Shown: positions 1 through 10,165 of the stretch, one piece after another
Layout: every line of letters begins with the position of its first letter
Position numbering within the stretch: position 1 is the stretch's first letter
Source of the DNA: Channallabes apus
Taxonomy: Eukaryota > Chordata > Actinopteri > Siluriformes > Clariidae
DNA: 64,000 nucleotides
NCBI GenBank assembly: GCA_030522415.1
Contig: CM060124.1
Span: 31,547,254-31,611,253, forward strand
Direction of reading: 5' to 3'
Translations under genes and position numbers: made by a program
Notes under the pieces: model-generated
Database searches by the model: none
Seen by the model: the letters and a program-made list of their open reading frames with translations, nothing else
What the model was told of the DNA's origin: nothing

Positions 1-267
1 ATCACAACATCATGGCTGCGTAGGAGAAGGATCCGGGTACTGAAATGGCCAGTCTGCAGTCCAGATCTTTCCCCTATAGAGAACATTTGGCGCATCATAA
101 AGAGGAAGGTGCGACAAAGAAGGCCCAAGACGATTGAACAGTTAGAGGCCTGTATTAGACAAGAATGGGAGAGCATTCCTATTTCTAAACTTGAGAAACT
201 GGTCTCCTCGGTCCCCAGACGTCTGTTGAGTGTTGTAAGAAGAAGGGGAGATGCCACACAGTGGTGA
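1..267 (+). pseudogene. Tc1-like transposase, C-terminal part (cut by window edge)
   Basis: Open in frame 1 from the first base to the TGA at 265-267 (88 residues). It corresponds to the last part of the intact transposase encoded on the other strand at 36574-37593, starting near residue 253 of that protein. The catalytic Glu of the DD34E triad is present in the motif SPDLSPIENIW. The final codons differ slightly: a Trp precedes the stop here. The start and both catalytic Asp codons lie outside the window, so whether the full gene is intact cannot be judged. The 3' flank to 486 is the terminal inverted repeat of the same family. Confidence 0.9.
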
Positions 268-486
268 AAACGGCCTTGTCCCAACTTTTTTGGGATTTGT
301 TGACACCATGACATTTTGATTCACCATATTTTTCCCATAAAATTATACATTTTCTCAGTTCAAACTTTTGTTCTGTGATTTATGTTCTATTCTGAATAAA
401 ATATTGACATTTGCCATCTCCACATCATTGCATTCAGTTTTTATTCACAATTTGTTTAGTGCCCAACTTTTTTGGAATCCGGTTTG
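1..486 (+). mobile_element. Tc1-family element, right portion
   Basis: The segment contains the transposase 3' end followed by a right terminal inverted repeat of about 210 bp. It has the IR/DR arrangement: an inner direct repeat with CCCAACTTTTTTGGG near 280-294 and an outer one near 468-476, ending at 486 with a TA at 487-488. The terminal repeat closely matches both ends of the complete element at 36351-37940, so the two belong to one family. The left end is outside the window. Confidence 0.9.
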
Positions 487-1070
487 TATTACAGCCTGTG
501 TATTCGTCTATAAGCCTGTGTTTTGCCATAAGGCTTATCGTCTGTGTACCAGGTATCACAGCCTGGGTGTTCGTCTGTAAGCCTTTGTTTCGCCTACTGT
601 ATGTGTCTCACCATCATGCCTTGGTGATGTCTAATGCAGGTTACAGTATGATGTGCAAGTGTTCGTTATGTTTCTTTGTTACATGTTATATGTTATTAAA
701 ATACTTTTTTTGGTTAAAACACCCCTCTGCGCCTATGCCTGCCTTTTATGCCCACGGAAACACCATCAGACATGACATATTGGTTTGATCTCTGATTAGT
801 TTGGGTTTGATTTGAACTCTGTTTGGTTTCATCTTTGTTTTCTTGTGTCTGCTCTGATCTTTGTTTAATTTTAACTATGTCAGGTTTGAGCTCTACTTAT
901 CTGTTTCATTTTATTCTCAGTTTGATCTTGAACTTCTCAATCTAGTCTATGCTCATCTAATATAGTCTGATCATCATTCCTGTTTGTTGTTTATCTATTC
1001 TGACATGACCTACACATGCCTTAGTTTTCTCTCATTTGTCTATCTGTTCCTATCTCAGTCTGATCCTTAC
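487..1070. other. gene-free stretch downstream of aste1 copy A
   Basis: I see no coding exon here. The 3'-terminal exons 4 and 5 of aste1, which lie within 1.4 kb of exon 3 in copy B, have no recognisable counterpart in this interval. They may lie beyond the Tc1 insertion and the window edge, or be lost. Confidence 0.5.
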
Positions 1071-2746
1071 CTATTGCAGTCTGATGTTCTCTGCACAGGT
1101 GTCCGTAGACCAGGTTGATGAGTAAAGCCCAGAACATTTCAGCTGTTGGCTCGGGCTGTGCTTGATTTAGCCAGAAACCGGTGACATACACGGCTATCTG
1201 CAGATTTGCTGGGATGAGGAGTGAATTGAACATCGGCGACACACACAGAGCATCCAACAGGATCTGCAGGCGTACTTTCTCCGGTGACTGGAACAGAAGA
1301 TCCCAAACCAAGGGTTGGCATGTAGAGAATAAATAGAAAGGGTCCAAAGTAATGACTTTTAGAAATTGCAATTTGTAAAATAAAAATGCACATCTAATCT
1401 CACCAGTTTAGGTAAATCATAGTGATTAACAGATAAATCCTTAGCACTACCTCCCACAGCGAGTCCAGGTGAAGGTCTCTTACACGACTTGGTAGAAGAG
1501 CTGGAACCATAGAGCTGGTCATTCTCATTCCCTGCCTGTCGTATTCCTCTACATTATATTGCTGTCCCTCAACAGAAGAAGTGCTGCGTTTACCGACTTT
1601 CTGCCACCTGGTACACAGCAGAACGCCGTACGTCACCTGTCTAATCAGCTGAGACGTCTCATTGGTGCTGCTCAGACCAAAATCCTCCACTTGGATGGTC
1701 AACATGATGCTCTGCTGTGTCAGGACTTGAATGATGAAGGAATCCAGCTTCCCTTCTGCCAGAGGTTTTAGAGTCCAGTCTGGCAGGTTCTGTAAAGGGC
1801 CTGGAGGCCTTATCTGTGGTTCTCCACTTATGAAGAACTGGGCTATGGAGCTGGGATTGAGTTTATACTCTGCCATTCCCTGATATATTGCTTTTTGCAT
1901 GCTGGCTGAATTCTTGCTCTTCCCCAGGGGGCTGAGGAGAGCAGTGATGGCTTCTTTCGGGCTGGGGAACCGTGACAGCCAAATGAGTAAGCCATCGATC
2001 TGAGCGCTTCCTCCAGGTCTCGTTGAGAAGTTTGAGAAGTTTGGAAACACACTCTTGTCCAGTTTGGTGTAGTCATTTCCCAGGATGGTGGCACAAAGTG
2101 GAAGGTGATACTTGTTCATCCGGTTAAAAGCATTGCATAAAGTATGAATATGGTATGACTTGGTAGGGATGTAATTATTTTTTGGACTGCGTCTCAGCAG
2201 ACTCACTTCCCTCCACTGAAAATGAGTGATGGGCAAAAATCCACACTTGAGGCTGAAAATGTAAAAATCGCTGTCGTTGGACAGAACAGGACAGTTCCAA
2301 TCGTTGGCCAATGCGGCCACTTCCCAATCCGCCTCTCCCAGACACTGAATAAAGGGAACTGCGAGTTTCTGAAGGGTCTGCTTGAACACATTTTCGGTGA
2401 GAATAGGTAAAATTTCTCCTGAACGTCCCCTGCTCATGGCATTGGCTCTTTTGAGTCTATCTTGACGTCTTGACATGTTGGTGTCAAATTTTTTGCCACT
2501 GGCATCGTCTCCACCATCAAGCACCACATAGGGCTCAATACTGCACAGTCTAAGATTGCTAAAAAACAATGTGACTATTTTCTCAAATCCTTCATAATCT
2601 CCGCCGTGCACTTGGTCCAGACTAGACTCAAAGTAAAGACGGTAGCACAAATTCAATCCATCAATGATGAGTTTGCTGTCTCTAAAGCAACGAACTTTCA
2701 AAACGTCACTGTTCTTGATGTAGGTCTGGAGGCCCTGAACTCCCAT
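1071..2746 (-). CDS. aste1: Protein asteroid homolog 1 (XPG/FEN1-like), copy A, incomplete 3' end
   Basis: Two coding exons are visible. Exon 2 runs 2746 to 1451 (432 codons) and ends at GAG before the donor GTAGTG. Exon 3 runs 1287 to 1071 (217 bp) and ends before the donor GTAAGG. The exon 2 acceptor leaves an exon boundary at 2764, just upstream of the ATG at 2744-2746. The start MGVQGLQTYI is the classic XPG N-terminal motif. Acidic residues of the XPG-N/XPG-I core are present: the KLIIDGLN and VVLDGGDD segments and the CLGEADWE...LSNDSDFYI segment. The family is related to FEN1/XPG structure-specific nucleases; Drosophila asteroid was linked genetically to EGF receptor signalling and the biochemical role is uncertain. 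The reading frame is unbroken, but exons 4-5 found in copy B are not in the window, so functionality is open. Confidence 0.88.
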
Positions 2747-2764
2747 TGTGAGACCAGTTCAGTC

Positions 2765-3367
2765 CTGGATAAACAAAACACAGAGTTATACGGTAGGTTA
2801 AGTCGGACATTTAAACAAAATAATCTGCATAATCTTATATAAAGAAACCACTATTCTAGACATTTTAATGTATAAGTGGTAACTTATTTGTTTTAACTTG
2901 TGTTCAGTTCACTTCATGATGCAGTTCATAAACAATGGAAGTAGGATTTGTTCATGAGAAAATAAATGCTGCTTGCTTAATGTTTTAGCTACATTAAGTT
3001 ATTAGCATAGTTTAGACACTAAAAACTATTTGTAAAATTTAATTCTGATATAACACAGGGTGAAATGGTTAAAAAACATAAATTATAAACAATACTCTTG
3101 ATCTCCCAGAAGTTATATTTAAATAAGGCAATTAAAAAAAATAATAATAATAATAATTAAAAAAAGAGAGAGATTCATTCAAGTATATGTATGAAGAAAT
3201 AAACACATACAGTAAAACACAGGAAGATGATTATAACATTATGGTTATTATTACTGGTGTGTTTTTTTATCAGTGGCCCTCTGCAACATGTCATCTTATG
3301 TTTATATGAAAGTATAAATAAGTCATTAATAATTAATAGAAGAATGTTTTTGAATCCGGTGTCTTAC
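2765..3367 (-). other. intron 1 of aste1 copy A
   Basis: The interval lies between the acceptor next to 2764 (TTTATCCAG on the minus strand) and the donor GTAAGAC whose first base is 3367. Much of it, for example around 3300-3367, is nearly identical to the same intron in copy B around 48300-48360. It contains no other gene. Confidence 0.7.
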
Positions 3368-3500
3368 CTTTAACTCCCTGTAAAGCCTTCAGTAAGTAGG
3401 TCAGTAAGTTAGTGAGCAGAAGAATGATGTTGTTCTGGAGTTTCGCGTCTCAAACCGCACAGTGTCCTCCTCAGGCTGTCTCTCTCAGTCTCTCAGTCTC
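3368..3500 (-). other. aste1: 5' non-coding exon of aste1 copy A (distal end approximate)
   Basis: The donor AAAG/GTAAGAC and the sequence from 3368 to about 3480 match the equivalent region of copy B (48361-48490). The transcription start is not visible and the distal boundary is an estimate. A CTG/CAG run (about 3508-3523) follows. Confidence 0.5.
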
Positions 3501-3568
3501 TCAGGCTGCTGCTGCTGCTGCTGTGATTTGGGACGCGGCCGATGAGAGGCGCTTTATTCCCACATCAG

Positions 3569-3605
3569 GAAAACGAAACTTACCGAGAGAACGGAAGCGA
3601 AAGTT
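3569..3605 (-). promoter_or_regulatory. ISRE/IRF-like sites upstream of aste1 copy A
   Basis: GAAAACGAAACT at 3569-3580 fits the interferon-stimulated response element consensus GAAANNGAAACT exactly. A second, weaker site GAAGCGAAAGTT lies at 3594-3605. Both sit roughly 100 bp upstream of the presumed 5' exon. A related site is present at the equivalent position in copy B. The function is inferred from the motif only. Confidence 0.5.
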
Positions 3606-3854
3606 GGAGGAGCAGGGTGTGTTCTGCGCATGCGCACCGTCATGTTTTTCTGAGTCGGATCAGCAGAAGATCACGTGACAAGGCTGCAGCGGGTTTCCGG
3701 CACAGAACAGACCAGAGGATTTGTGTTGAGCTGAGATTCTCCTCAAACTAAATAAAAATAATAAATTACATTAAATAAAATGAAAAAAAGAAAAATATTT
3801 TTTCAGTAACGAAATAAAAAAGACAAGAGCAAAACTGAATGAGTTTAAAACTAA

Positions 3855-4704
3855 GGGTGCTTTCACACCTACAGCATTTGGTGCGCACCAAACGTGTTTG
3901 GTCCCTTGGTTCAGTTCGTTTGTGTTGATGTGAATGCAATCTCGGTACTTTGGTGCGCACCAAATCAATCGATCCGAGACCTGCCTGAAGGGGTGGTCTC
4001 GGACCGCTTTATCCGCTCTACTTTGGTTCAGTTCGTCTGGTGTGAAAGCAACCAAACCAAATATGATGAAATGGTATAGTTTAATGCACTTTGGGGTTGC
4101 GGGTAAAATTATTTTCCCTTCCTGATGACTCGATTAAATTTTTCAAGCTCGACTCGCGATGAAATCAAACCGCGGAGAAACGTGGAGTCCCAAGGAAATT
4201 AAGTGCCTCTATGTATTCACATTAAAGATGAAAAAATGTGTGGCTGGGCTGTTTCGATCGGCCAACGGATTACCTGATGGATCTGCAGGACGATCGCCGG
4301 CTAATAACAAAGTGATCATTCAGGAGGAGGGCACGTCTCTTCTCCCTGAAGTGGCGGCGATGCGCCGTCGGCGAGATGAATAAACCAGGGAACTGGTTTG
4401 GAGTCGCAGCCGCGAATAGTGTTCGAAATTATTTATCTGAAAATAATGATTTGCACGTACAATGCAGTGCGCGAGGATCAGCGCCATGAGCGCAAAGCAA
4501 AGCTGTTCCTCCATGATTATTGAAAGTGGCGCGATTTTCTGAAAATAGTCTGTTTCCGGTGCCGATGGGCTTCACGGTCTATTTTGGTTCGTTTAGAACT
4601 CTGCATATGTGAAAGCAAACCGTACCAACGTCTGTTTACTACTTTGTAACATTTTTCTGACTGGTGCGGACTAAAGCAATCGAACTATAGGTGTGAAAGC
4701 ACCC
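3855..4704. mobile_element. Non-autonomous DNA transposon with terminal inverted repeats
   Basis: The left end GGGTGCTTTCACACCTA and the right end TAGGTGTGAAAGCACCC are inverted repeats, and the match extends outward to TAA/TTA. Internal copies of GGTGCGCACCAAA occur near the left end. A short open segment at 4159-4383 has a WSPKEIKCL stretch that recalls Myb/SANT-like DNA-binding domains carried by some Harbinger-type elements; that is a weak inference. A target duplication could not be resolved. Confidence 0.7.
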
Positions 4705-4815
4705 TTACAAAACCTTCATGTGTTAGTGAGGCAATTTATCTTTTAAATCGTGTTTCGTTTCCAGAAAATTCCAGATTCCCACAAGATTCTGTTCAGATTA
4801 AATGAATATGAGACA

Positions 4816-4895
4816 CTTTTAGGCGGTGGTTCACAGTGGTGTAGGGGTTAGCACTAGCACCTTCCTCACCTTTCCAGGTTCAATTCCCATGTCGG

Positions 4896-4942
<47 letters not shown>

Positions 4943-5140
4943 GAGTTTGCATGTTCTTGCTGTGCTTGGTGGGATTTCCTCCTACAGTCCAAAGGCATTG
5001 TATGTGTTTGTGTGTGATGGATTGGCACCAGGCTGTGCCCCACCTCGCCTGGTATAGGCTCCAGGCCCCACAGCACCCTGTACACAGGATAAAGAGGTAC
5101 GGTATAGATGCTGAGTGTGTGAGAGAGACACTCTTTATGT
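4816..5140 (+). repeat. tRNA-derived SINE, old copy with internal TG microsatellite
   Basis: The head GTGGTGTAGGGGTTAGCAC and the internal GGTTCAATTCCC resemble RNA polymerase III A and B boxes. The body (GGAGTTTGCATGTTC, then GATTGGCACC, then GATAGGCTCC-like) is shared with copies near 6.4, 14.0, 21.9 and 49.4 kb. A TG run at about 4895-4939 interrupts it. Confidence 0.7.
4893..4939. repeat. (TG)n microsatellite
   Basis: An uninterrupted run of about 22 TG units lies inside the SINE copy. Confidence 0.95.
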
Positions 5141-5191
5141 CTCCAGTAGTAGTTAGTATGTTACAATTACTGCAAATGAAAACCCAAAAAT

Positions 5192-6293
5192 CAGTATCTC
5201 AGAAAATTAGAATATTGTAAAAGTTCATTATTGGAGATTCAGTGGTGTCACACTTTAATCAGCTAATTAATTCAAAACACCTGCAGAGGTTTCCTGAGCC
5301 GTTAAACGTCTCTCAGGCTGGTTCAGTGCATTAGGTTGTTCACAGAGTGCTGTATTCAAGCACATTAATGGAAAATTGAATAGAAGAAAAAAATTATTAA
5401 AACAAGGTGCACAAGCGACAGGGATAACCGTAGCCTTCTGATGATTGTGAAATGAGGCCCATTCAAGAACTCGGGGGAGATTCAACATAAGTGGACAGCT
5501 GCTGGAGTCAGTGCTTCAAGAGACACCACACAGATGTATCCAGGACATGATCTATAACTGTCACATTCCCTATGTTAAGCCACTCTTGAACCAGAGACAA
5601 CGTCGAGGCATCTTATCTGGGCTAAGGACATACAGTAAAAAGACTGTCGCTCTGTGGACCAAAGTCCTCTTTTGAGATTGAATTCAGTTTGGCATTTTAT
5701 TTGGAATTCATTTGGAAATCAAGGTCCCAGAGTCTGGAGGAAGAGGCACAGAATCCAAGCTGCTTGAAGTGCAGTGTAAAGTTTGCAGTCAGTGGTGGTT
5801 TGGAGAGCCATGCCATCTCCTGGTGTTGGCCCACTGTGTTTTATCAGGTCCAAGGTCAGCACAGTCATCTACTAGGAAGTTTTAGAGCACTTCATGCTGC
5901 CCTCTGCTGACCAGCTTTATGGAGATGCTGATTTAATTTTCCAGCAGGACTTGACACCTGCCCACACTGCAAAAAGAACTAATACCTGGTTTTAAGTACC
6001 ATGGTATCCATGTGCTTGTCTGGTAAGAAAACTCTCCCAACCTAAACCCCATAGGCAATGCAGAAGAGCTGAAGGCAGATATCAGAGCAACCTGGGCTTC
6101 CATAACACCTCAGCAGTGCCACAGACTGACCGTCTTCATGCCATGCCACAGTGCTGCAGGAATTTATGCAAAGTGAGCCCCAGACCAAGTATTGAGTGCT
6201 GTATATGTTCATAGTTTTCAGTAGTCTTACATTTCTGTGTAAAAAAATCTTTTTTAATGGTCTTAAGTAATATTCAAATTTTCTAAGATAATG
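5192..6293 (+). mobile_element. Decayed Tc1/mariner element
   Basis: The left terminus CAGTATCTCAGAAAATTAGA and the right terminus (reverse complement CATTATCTTAGAAAATTTGA) are inverted repeats. The interior matches, by recall, a widespread fish Tc1-like family: traces of the transposase survive on the plus strand (for example around 5510-5620 and 5850-5980), but no reading frame longer than about 70 codons remains. It is inactive. Confidence 0.8.
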
Positions 6294-6411
6294 AATTGTG
6301 TGTTTTAATTAGCTGTAAGCCATAATCATCAAAATAACAAAAAGAAAACACTTGAAATATATCAGTATGTGTGTAATGAACCTATCTAATGTATGAGTTT
6401 CACTTTTTGGA

Positions 6412-6648
6412 TTATTCATTCATTCATTTTCTATACCGCTTAATCCTGTGTTCAGGGTCACGGGGGACCTGGAGCCTATCCCAAGAGACTTCGGGCACTA
6501 GGCGGGGTACACCCTGGACAGGGTGCCAATCCATCGCAGGGCACACACACATACACACACTCACACACCCAATCACACACTACGGGCAATTTGGGAACGC
6601 CAATTAGCTTAACCTGCATATCTTTGGACTGTGGGAGGAAACTGGAGT
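6412..6648 (-). repeat. tRNA-derived SINE, 5'-truncated copy
   Basis: The reverse complement of the SINE body is present, starting with its (TGAA)n tail (seen here as ATTCATTCATTC) followed by TTTCTATACCGCTTAATCC, and running to GTGGGAGGAAACTGGAG. The pol III promoter portion is absent. Confidence 0.85.
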
Positions 6649-6837
6649 CACATGTATATAGTTTAGTTTTTTCAGTTGTCTATTTACTGTAACTTTGTCT
6701 CCATCTAGTGACCAGGGGCGTAAATCCCGGGGGGAACGGAGAGGACATGTCCCCCCCAATCCGCGGGTTGTCCCCCCCGCCCCCCTCCCAAAAAAAAAAA
6801 ACGCATTAATAATAATAATAATTTAATAACTTAAATA

Positions 6838-6928
6838 ATTCTTTTGATTGTGTGAAGCTGTTTTGAGACAATGTCAATTGTTAAAAGCGCTATACAAATA
6901 AAACTGAATTGAATTGAATTAAATAGGA
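6838..6928 (+). repeat. retroelement 3' tail, (GAATT)n-ended
   Basis: GAAGCTGTTTTGAGACAATG followed by GCGCTATACAAATAAAACTG and repeated GAATT is a 3' tail. It occurs in inverted orientation at about 21727-21825. It abuts the Tc1 transposase leader directly. Confidence 0.7.
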
Positions 6929-8225
6929 GCTACTGTACCTGACACAGAGAAGTAGACCAAAAGCATCTCAAAAGCTAGACATCATGCCAAGATCCAAAGA
7001 AATTCAGGAACAAATGAGAACAAAAGTAATTGAGATCTATCAGTCTGGTAAAGGCTATAAAGCCATTTCTAAAGCTTTGGGACTCCAGCGAACCACAGTG
7101 AGAGCCATTATCCACAAATGGCAAAAACATGGAACAGTGGTGAACTTTCCCAGGAGTGGCCGGCCGACCAAAATTACCCCAAGAGCGCAGAGACGACTCA
7201 TCCGAGAGGCCACAAAAGACCCCAGGACAACATCTAAAGAACTGCAGGCCTCACTTGCCTCAATTAAGGTCAGTGTTCACGACTCCACCATAAGAAAGAG
7301 ACTGGGCAAAAACGGCCTGCATGGCAGATTTCCAAGGCGCAAACCACTTTTAAGCAAAAAGAACATTAAGGCTCGTCTCAATTTTGCTAAAAAACATCTC
7401 AATGATTGCCAAGACCTTTGGGAAAATACCTTGTGGACCGACGAGATAAAAGTTGAACTTTTTGGAAGGTGCATGTCCCGTCACATCTGGCGTAAAAGTA
7501 ACACAGCATTTCAGAAAAAGAACATCATACCAACAGTAAAATATGGTGGTGGTAGTGTGATGGTCTGGGGTTGTTTTGCTGCTTCAGGACCTGGAAGGCT
7601 TGCTGTGATAGATGGAACCATGAATTCTACTGTCTACCAAAAAATCCTGAAGGAGAATGTCCGGCCATCTGTTCGTCAACTCAAGCTGAAGCGATCTTGG
7701 GTGCTGCAGCAGGACAATGACCCAAAACACACCAGCAAATCCACCTCTGAATGGCTGAAGAAAAACAAAATGAAGACTTTGGAATGGCCTAGTCAAAGTC
7801 CTGACCTGAATCCTATTGAGATGTTGTGGCATGACCTTAAAAAGGTGGTTCATGCTAGAAAACCCTCAAATAAAGCTGAATTACAACAATTCTGCAAAGA
7901 TGAGCGGGCCAAAATTCCTCCAGAGCGCTGTAAAAGACTCATTGCAAGTGATCGCAAACGCTTGATTGCAGTTATTGCTGCTAAGGGTGGCCCAACCAGT
8001 TATTAGGTTCAGGGGGCAATTACTTTTTCACACAGGGCCATGTAGGTTTGGATTTTTTTTCTCCCTAAATAATAAAACCCCTCATTTAAAAACTGCATTT
8101 TGTGTTTACTTGTGTTATCTTTGACTAATAGTTAAATGTGTTTGATGATCAGAAACATTTTGTGTGACAAACATGCAAAAGAATAAGAAATCAGGAGGGG
8201 GGGCAAATAGTTTTTCACACCACTG
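6929..8225 (+). mobile_element. Tc1 element lacking its left inverted repeat
   Basis: The 3' non-coding part ends with GCAAATAGTTTTTCACACCA then CTG at 8225, followed by TA at 8226-8227. The undisturbed hAT copy has TTATTATGAG at the same place, which confirms the right junction. On the left, the sequence before the transposase ATG goes straight into a retroelement tail at about 6928, with no inverted repeat. Confidence 0.8.
6984..8006 (+). CDS. Tc1-like transposase, full-length ORF
   Basis: 340 residues, the usual Tc1 transposase length, with no stops or frameshifts. The N-terminal half has the paired-like helix-turn-helix (about residues 10-110, including the GRP-type hook SGRPTK near 58-63). 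The DD34E catalytic triad is complete: Asp153 in WTDEIKVEL, Asp244 in LQQDNDPKH and Glu279 in PDLNPIEMLW, with 34 residues between the last two. The product would catalyse cut-and-paste transposition at TA dinucleotides in the nucleus. The ATG at 6984 has an A at -3. The gene lies inside a hAT element. The element's right terminus is present (ending at 8225), but no matching left terminus is seen, so this copy probably cannot move itself. Activity of the protein is possible but untested. Confidence 0.92.
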   Translation: MPRSKEIQEQMRTKVIEIYQSGKGYKAISKALGLQRTTVRAIIHKWQKHGTVVNFPRSGRPTKITPRAQRRLIREATKDPRTTSKELQASLASIKVSVHDSTIRKRLGKNGLHGRFPRRKPLLSKKNIKARLNFAKKHLNDCQDLWENTLWTDEIKVELFGRCMSRHIWRKSNTAFQKKNIIPTVKYGGGSVMVWGCFAASGPGRLAVIDGTMNSTVYQKILKENVRPSVRQLKLKRSWVLQQDNDPKHTSKSTSEWLKKNKMKTLEWPSQSPDLNPIEMLWHDLKKVVHARKPSNKAELQQFCKDERAKIPPERCKRLIASDRKRLIAVIAAKGGPTSY

Positions 8226-8721
8226 TATTATGAGTATGGAAATCATATTTTCATGCATTTTTTTCTAGAGGCAGGGGCAGATTCAGAACCAGGGAGGGAG
8301 CCGGAGACAGCAGAACAAAGAGATGATATTGCCAGCACCAGCACAGGGAGCACAGTTTTTAGTTTAGATCTCATGTTTACATTTTATTGTATGTTGATGG
8401 CTTGACTGTAAACAACATAAACAATGCAATAAATAGTTTAAGAAAAATCTGCTTTGTCATTGAACCTGAGAAAAACTTTGAAAATAACCATAATGCCGCA
8501 GTCTCCATACTACAATAATAATGATAGAAGCAAAGTTTTTCACTGTGGGGACATACTGTATCTTTATAAGTACAATTTGACTGTATTATATGTGTCCCCT
8601 TCAAAAATTGCTCATGAGAAATTTTATATTTATTGTCCCCCCCCTACTGTTAAATGAAATTTATGCCCATGCTAGTGGCCAACCTGTTAATGACACTTAG
8701 AAACATGAACTCCTGTCCAGG

Positions 8722-9000
8722 AGTGCGTTTCCCAAAAGCATCGTTAGCCCACTATGGTCGCAAGTTCCGTCGTTACCAACATAGTTCAACAACTAGGTGT
8801 TTCCCGAAACCATAGTTCAAACAAACATTCGCAAACAGCGTCGCAAACTTACGTGGTTGGAACTACAGCCTTCGACCTGTGGTTAGAAGCATAGTTACTT
8901 GTTAGTTTTCTGTGTCGACGTCATTGATTTTGCCCTCGGCTGGGTGTGTTCTATTCATAGTTAACGACCCTACGCCCTATTAGTTTCTAAAAATTTTCCC
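8722..9000. repeat. fragment of a dispersed DNA-transposon-like repeat
   Basis: GTGCGTTTCCCAAAAGCATC and the phrase GTTTCCCGAAACCATAGTTC resemble the ends of common fish non-autonomous DNA transposons. Only one end is recognised. The rest up to 9760 shows no gene. Confidence 0.35.
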
Positions 9001-9762
9001 AACCACTTTGAGCGATTTGGAAAACTTAATGTTTTGGTGCTCAGATATTAGGTTATTAATTTTTCGGTTATTCTGATTACGAATTCACTTTAACGATATA
9101 ACAGCAGTACCATCGCAATTATTCTCCCTTCGAAGTGCCCTACGGAAGCATTATTTATGCCGGTTGGAACACAGCCTTGGTTTTGTTTGTGCGAAGAAAA
9201 GGTGAGTTTTTAAGTGAGTATCTTTAAACATACCCAAAGAGAAATGTCTCATAACAATATTTGTAGTAGTATGTTAGAGGTTTTCACTTATAATGAATGT
9301 TATCTGTACTGTTCACGTATTCAACATATACAGTGCACAAAGTGTTAAGAACTAAAAAATTTTAAAATTTATACACTACCATAGTGTAAGCCTATTTAAA
9401 ATATTACAAAATTAAAACACGCAAACATGACTTTACAACAATTCAATTTATTCTTCCAAAACTAGTCAAAGTTAAAACAGTAATTTATATAAAACAGATG
9501 AATACATGTTGTCTTTTTGCTTAAAGTTCATTAAACAACCCGGATACACCAGCTGCTTATAAGTCTCCATCTATAGTCCTTTTATATTAAAATGTTAATT
9601 TTTCAAATATCAAAACTATTAAACATGGAACAGTTTAAGTCTTTGTTTCCCCCAAAGTACTGTATCAGACATTTTGCAGTTCTATGTTCAGAATATACAG
9701 TAGACCTGATCAAACATCATTCTAAAGCTGTCGGACTGTGACGTCATCCCTCCTACAGCTCC

Positions 9763-9853
9763 GTCAACAGCTTGTTCAGGCTCCTCCAGTCCTGTAGCTC
9801 CAAAAGTCCAGCCGTCAGCCGTCTGACCCCCCAATCCTCCACAGCGGAGCTCT
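9763..9853 (-). CDS. Possible terminal coding exon of an unidentified host gene
   Basis: On the minus strand an acceptor-like tract (TTGTCTTTAAGCAG) is followed by about 30 codons that read SSAVEDWGVRRLTAG then LLELQDWRSLNKLLTEL, then TAG. The composition (W, L and charged residues, no low complexity) looks genuinely coding, but I do not recognise the family. A candidate first exon with donor GTAAGTG lies at about 10912-10970. Intermediate exons were not found. Confidence 0.35.
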
Positions 9854-10014
9854 GCTTAAAGACAACAGGAGAATTTAGTCAAGACAAAGATAAATAAACT
9901 TTACAGAACATATAGTTCTAATAAAAATAAAATATATTAATAAACCTATTTACCACAGAGTGTGTAAAATACTGTTTTGGGGATTCTGTAATGTAAATAA
10001 ACTGCCTGTGCTAA

Positions 10015-10165
10015 TGTTAACCAGTGAACAGTGTTAGTGTTAACCAGTGAACAGTGTTAGTGTTAACCAGTGAACAGTGTTAGTGTTAACCAGTGAACAG
10101 TGTTAGTGTTAACCAGTGAACAGTGTTAGTGTTAACCAGTGAACAGTGTTAGTGTTAACCAGTGA
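10015..10165. repeat. 23-bp minisatellite, about 6.5 copies
   Basis: Units of GTTAACCAGTGAACAGTGTT + AGT are repeated in tandem with almost no divergence, which suggests recent expansion or active slippage. Each unit contains the palindrome GTTAAC. Confidence 0.95.

Larger units (their letters stand above)
6713..8671. mobile_element. hAT-type DNA transposon, copy 1
   Basis: The left end CAGGGGCGTAAATCCC and the right end (reverse complement CATGGGCATAAATTTC) form short inverted repeats with the CA-G-G start typical of hAT elements. They are flanked by the 8-bp duplication CTAGTGAC (6705-6712) and CTAGTGGC (8672-8679), one mismatch. The right part (8270-8671) matches the right part of copy 2 (31555-31959). 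The interior has been replaced by a LINE tail and a Tc1 insertion. No hAT transposase remains. Confidence 0.8.

Noticed and set aside
4159..4383. 74-codon ORF as a gene
   Set aside because: It lies inside a TIR element; at most it is a remnant of a Myb-like element protein.
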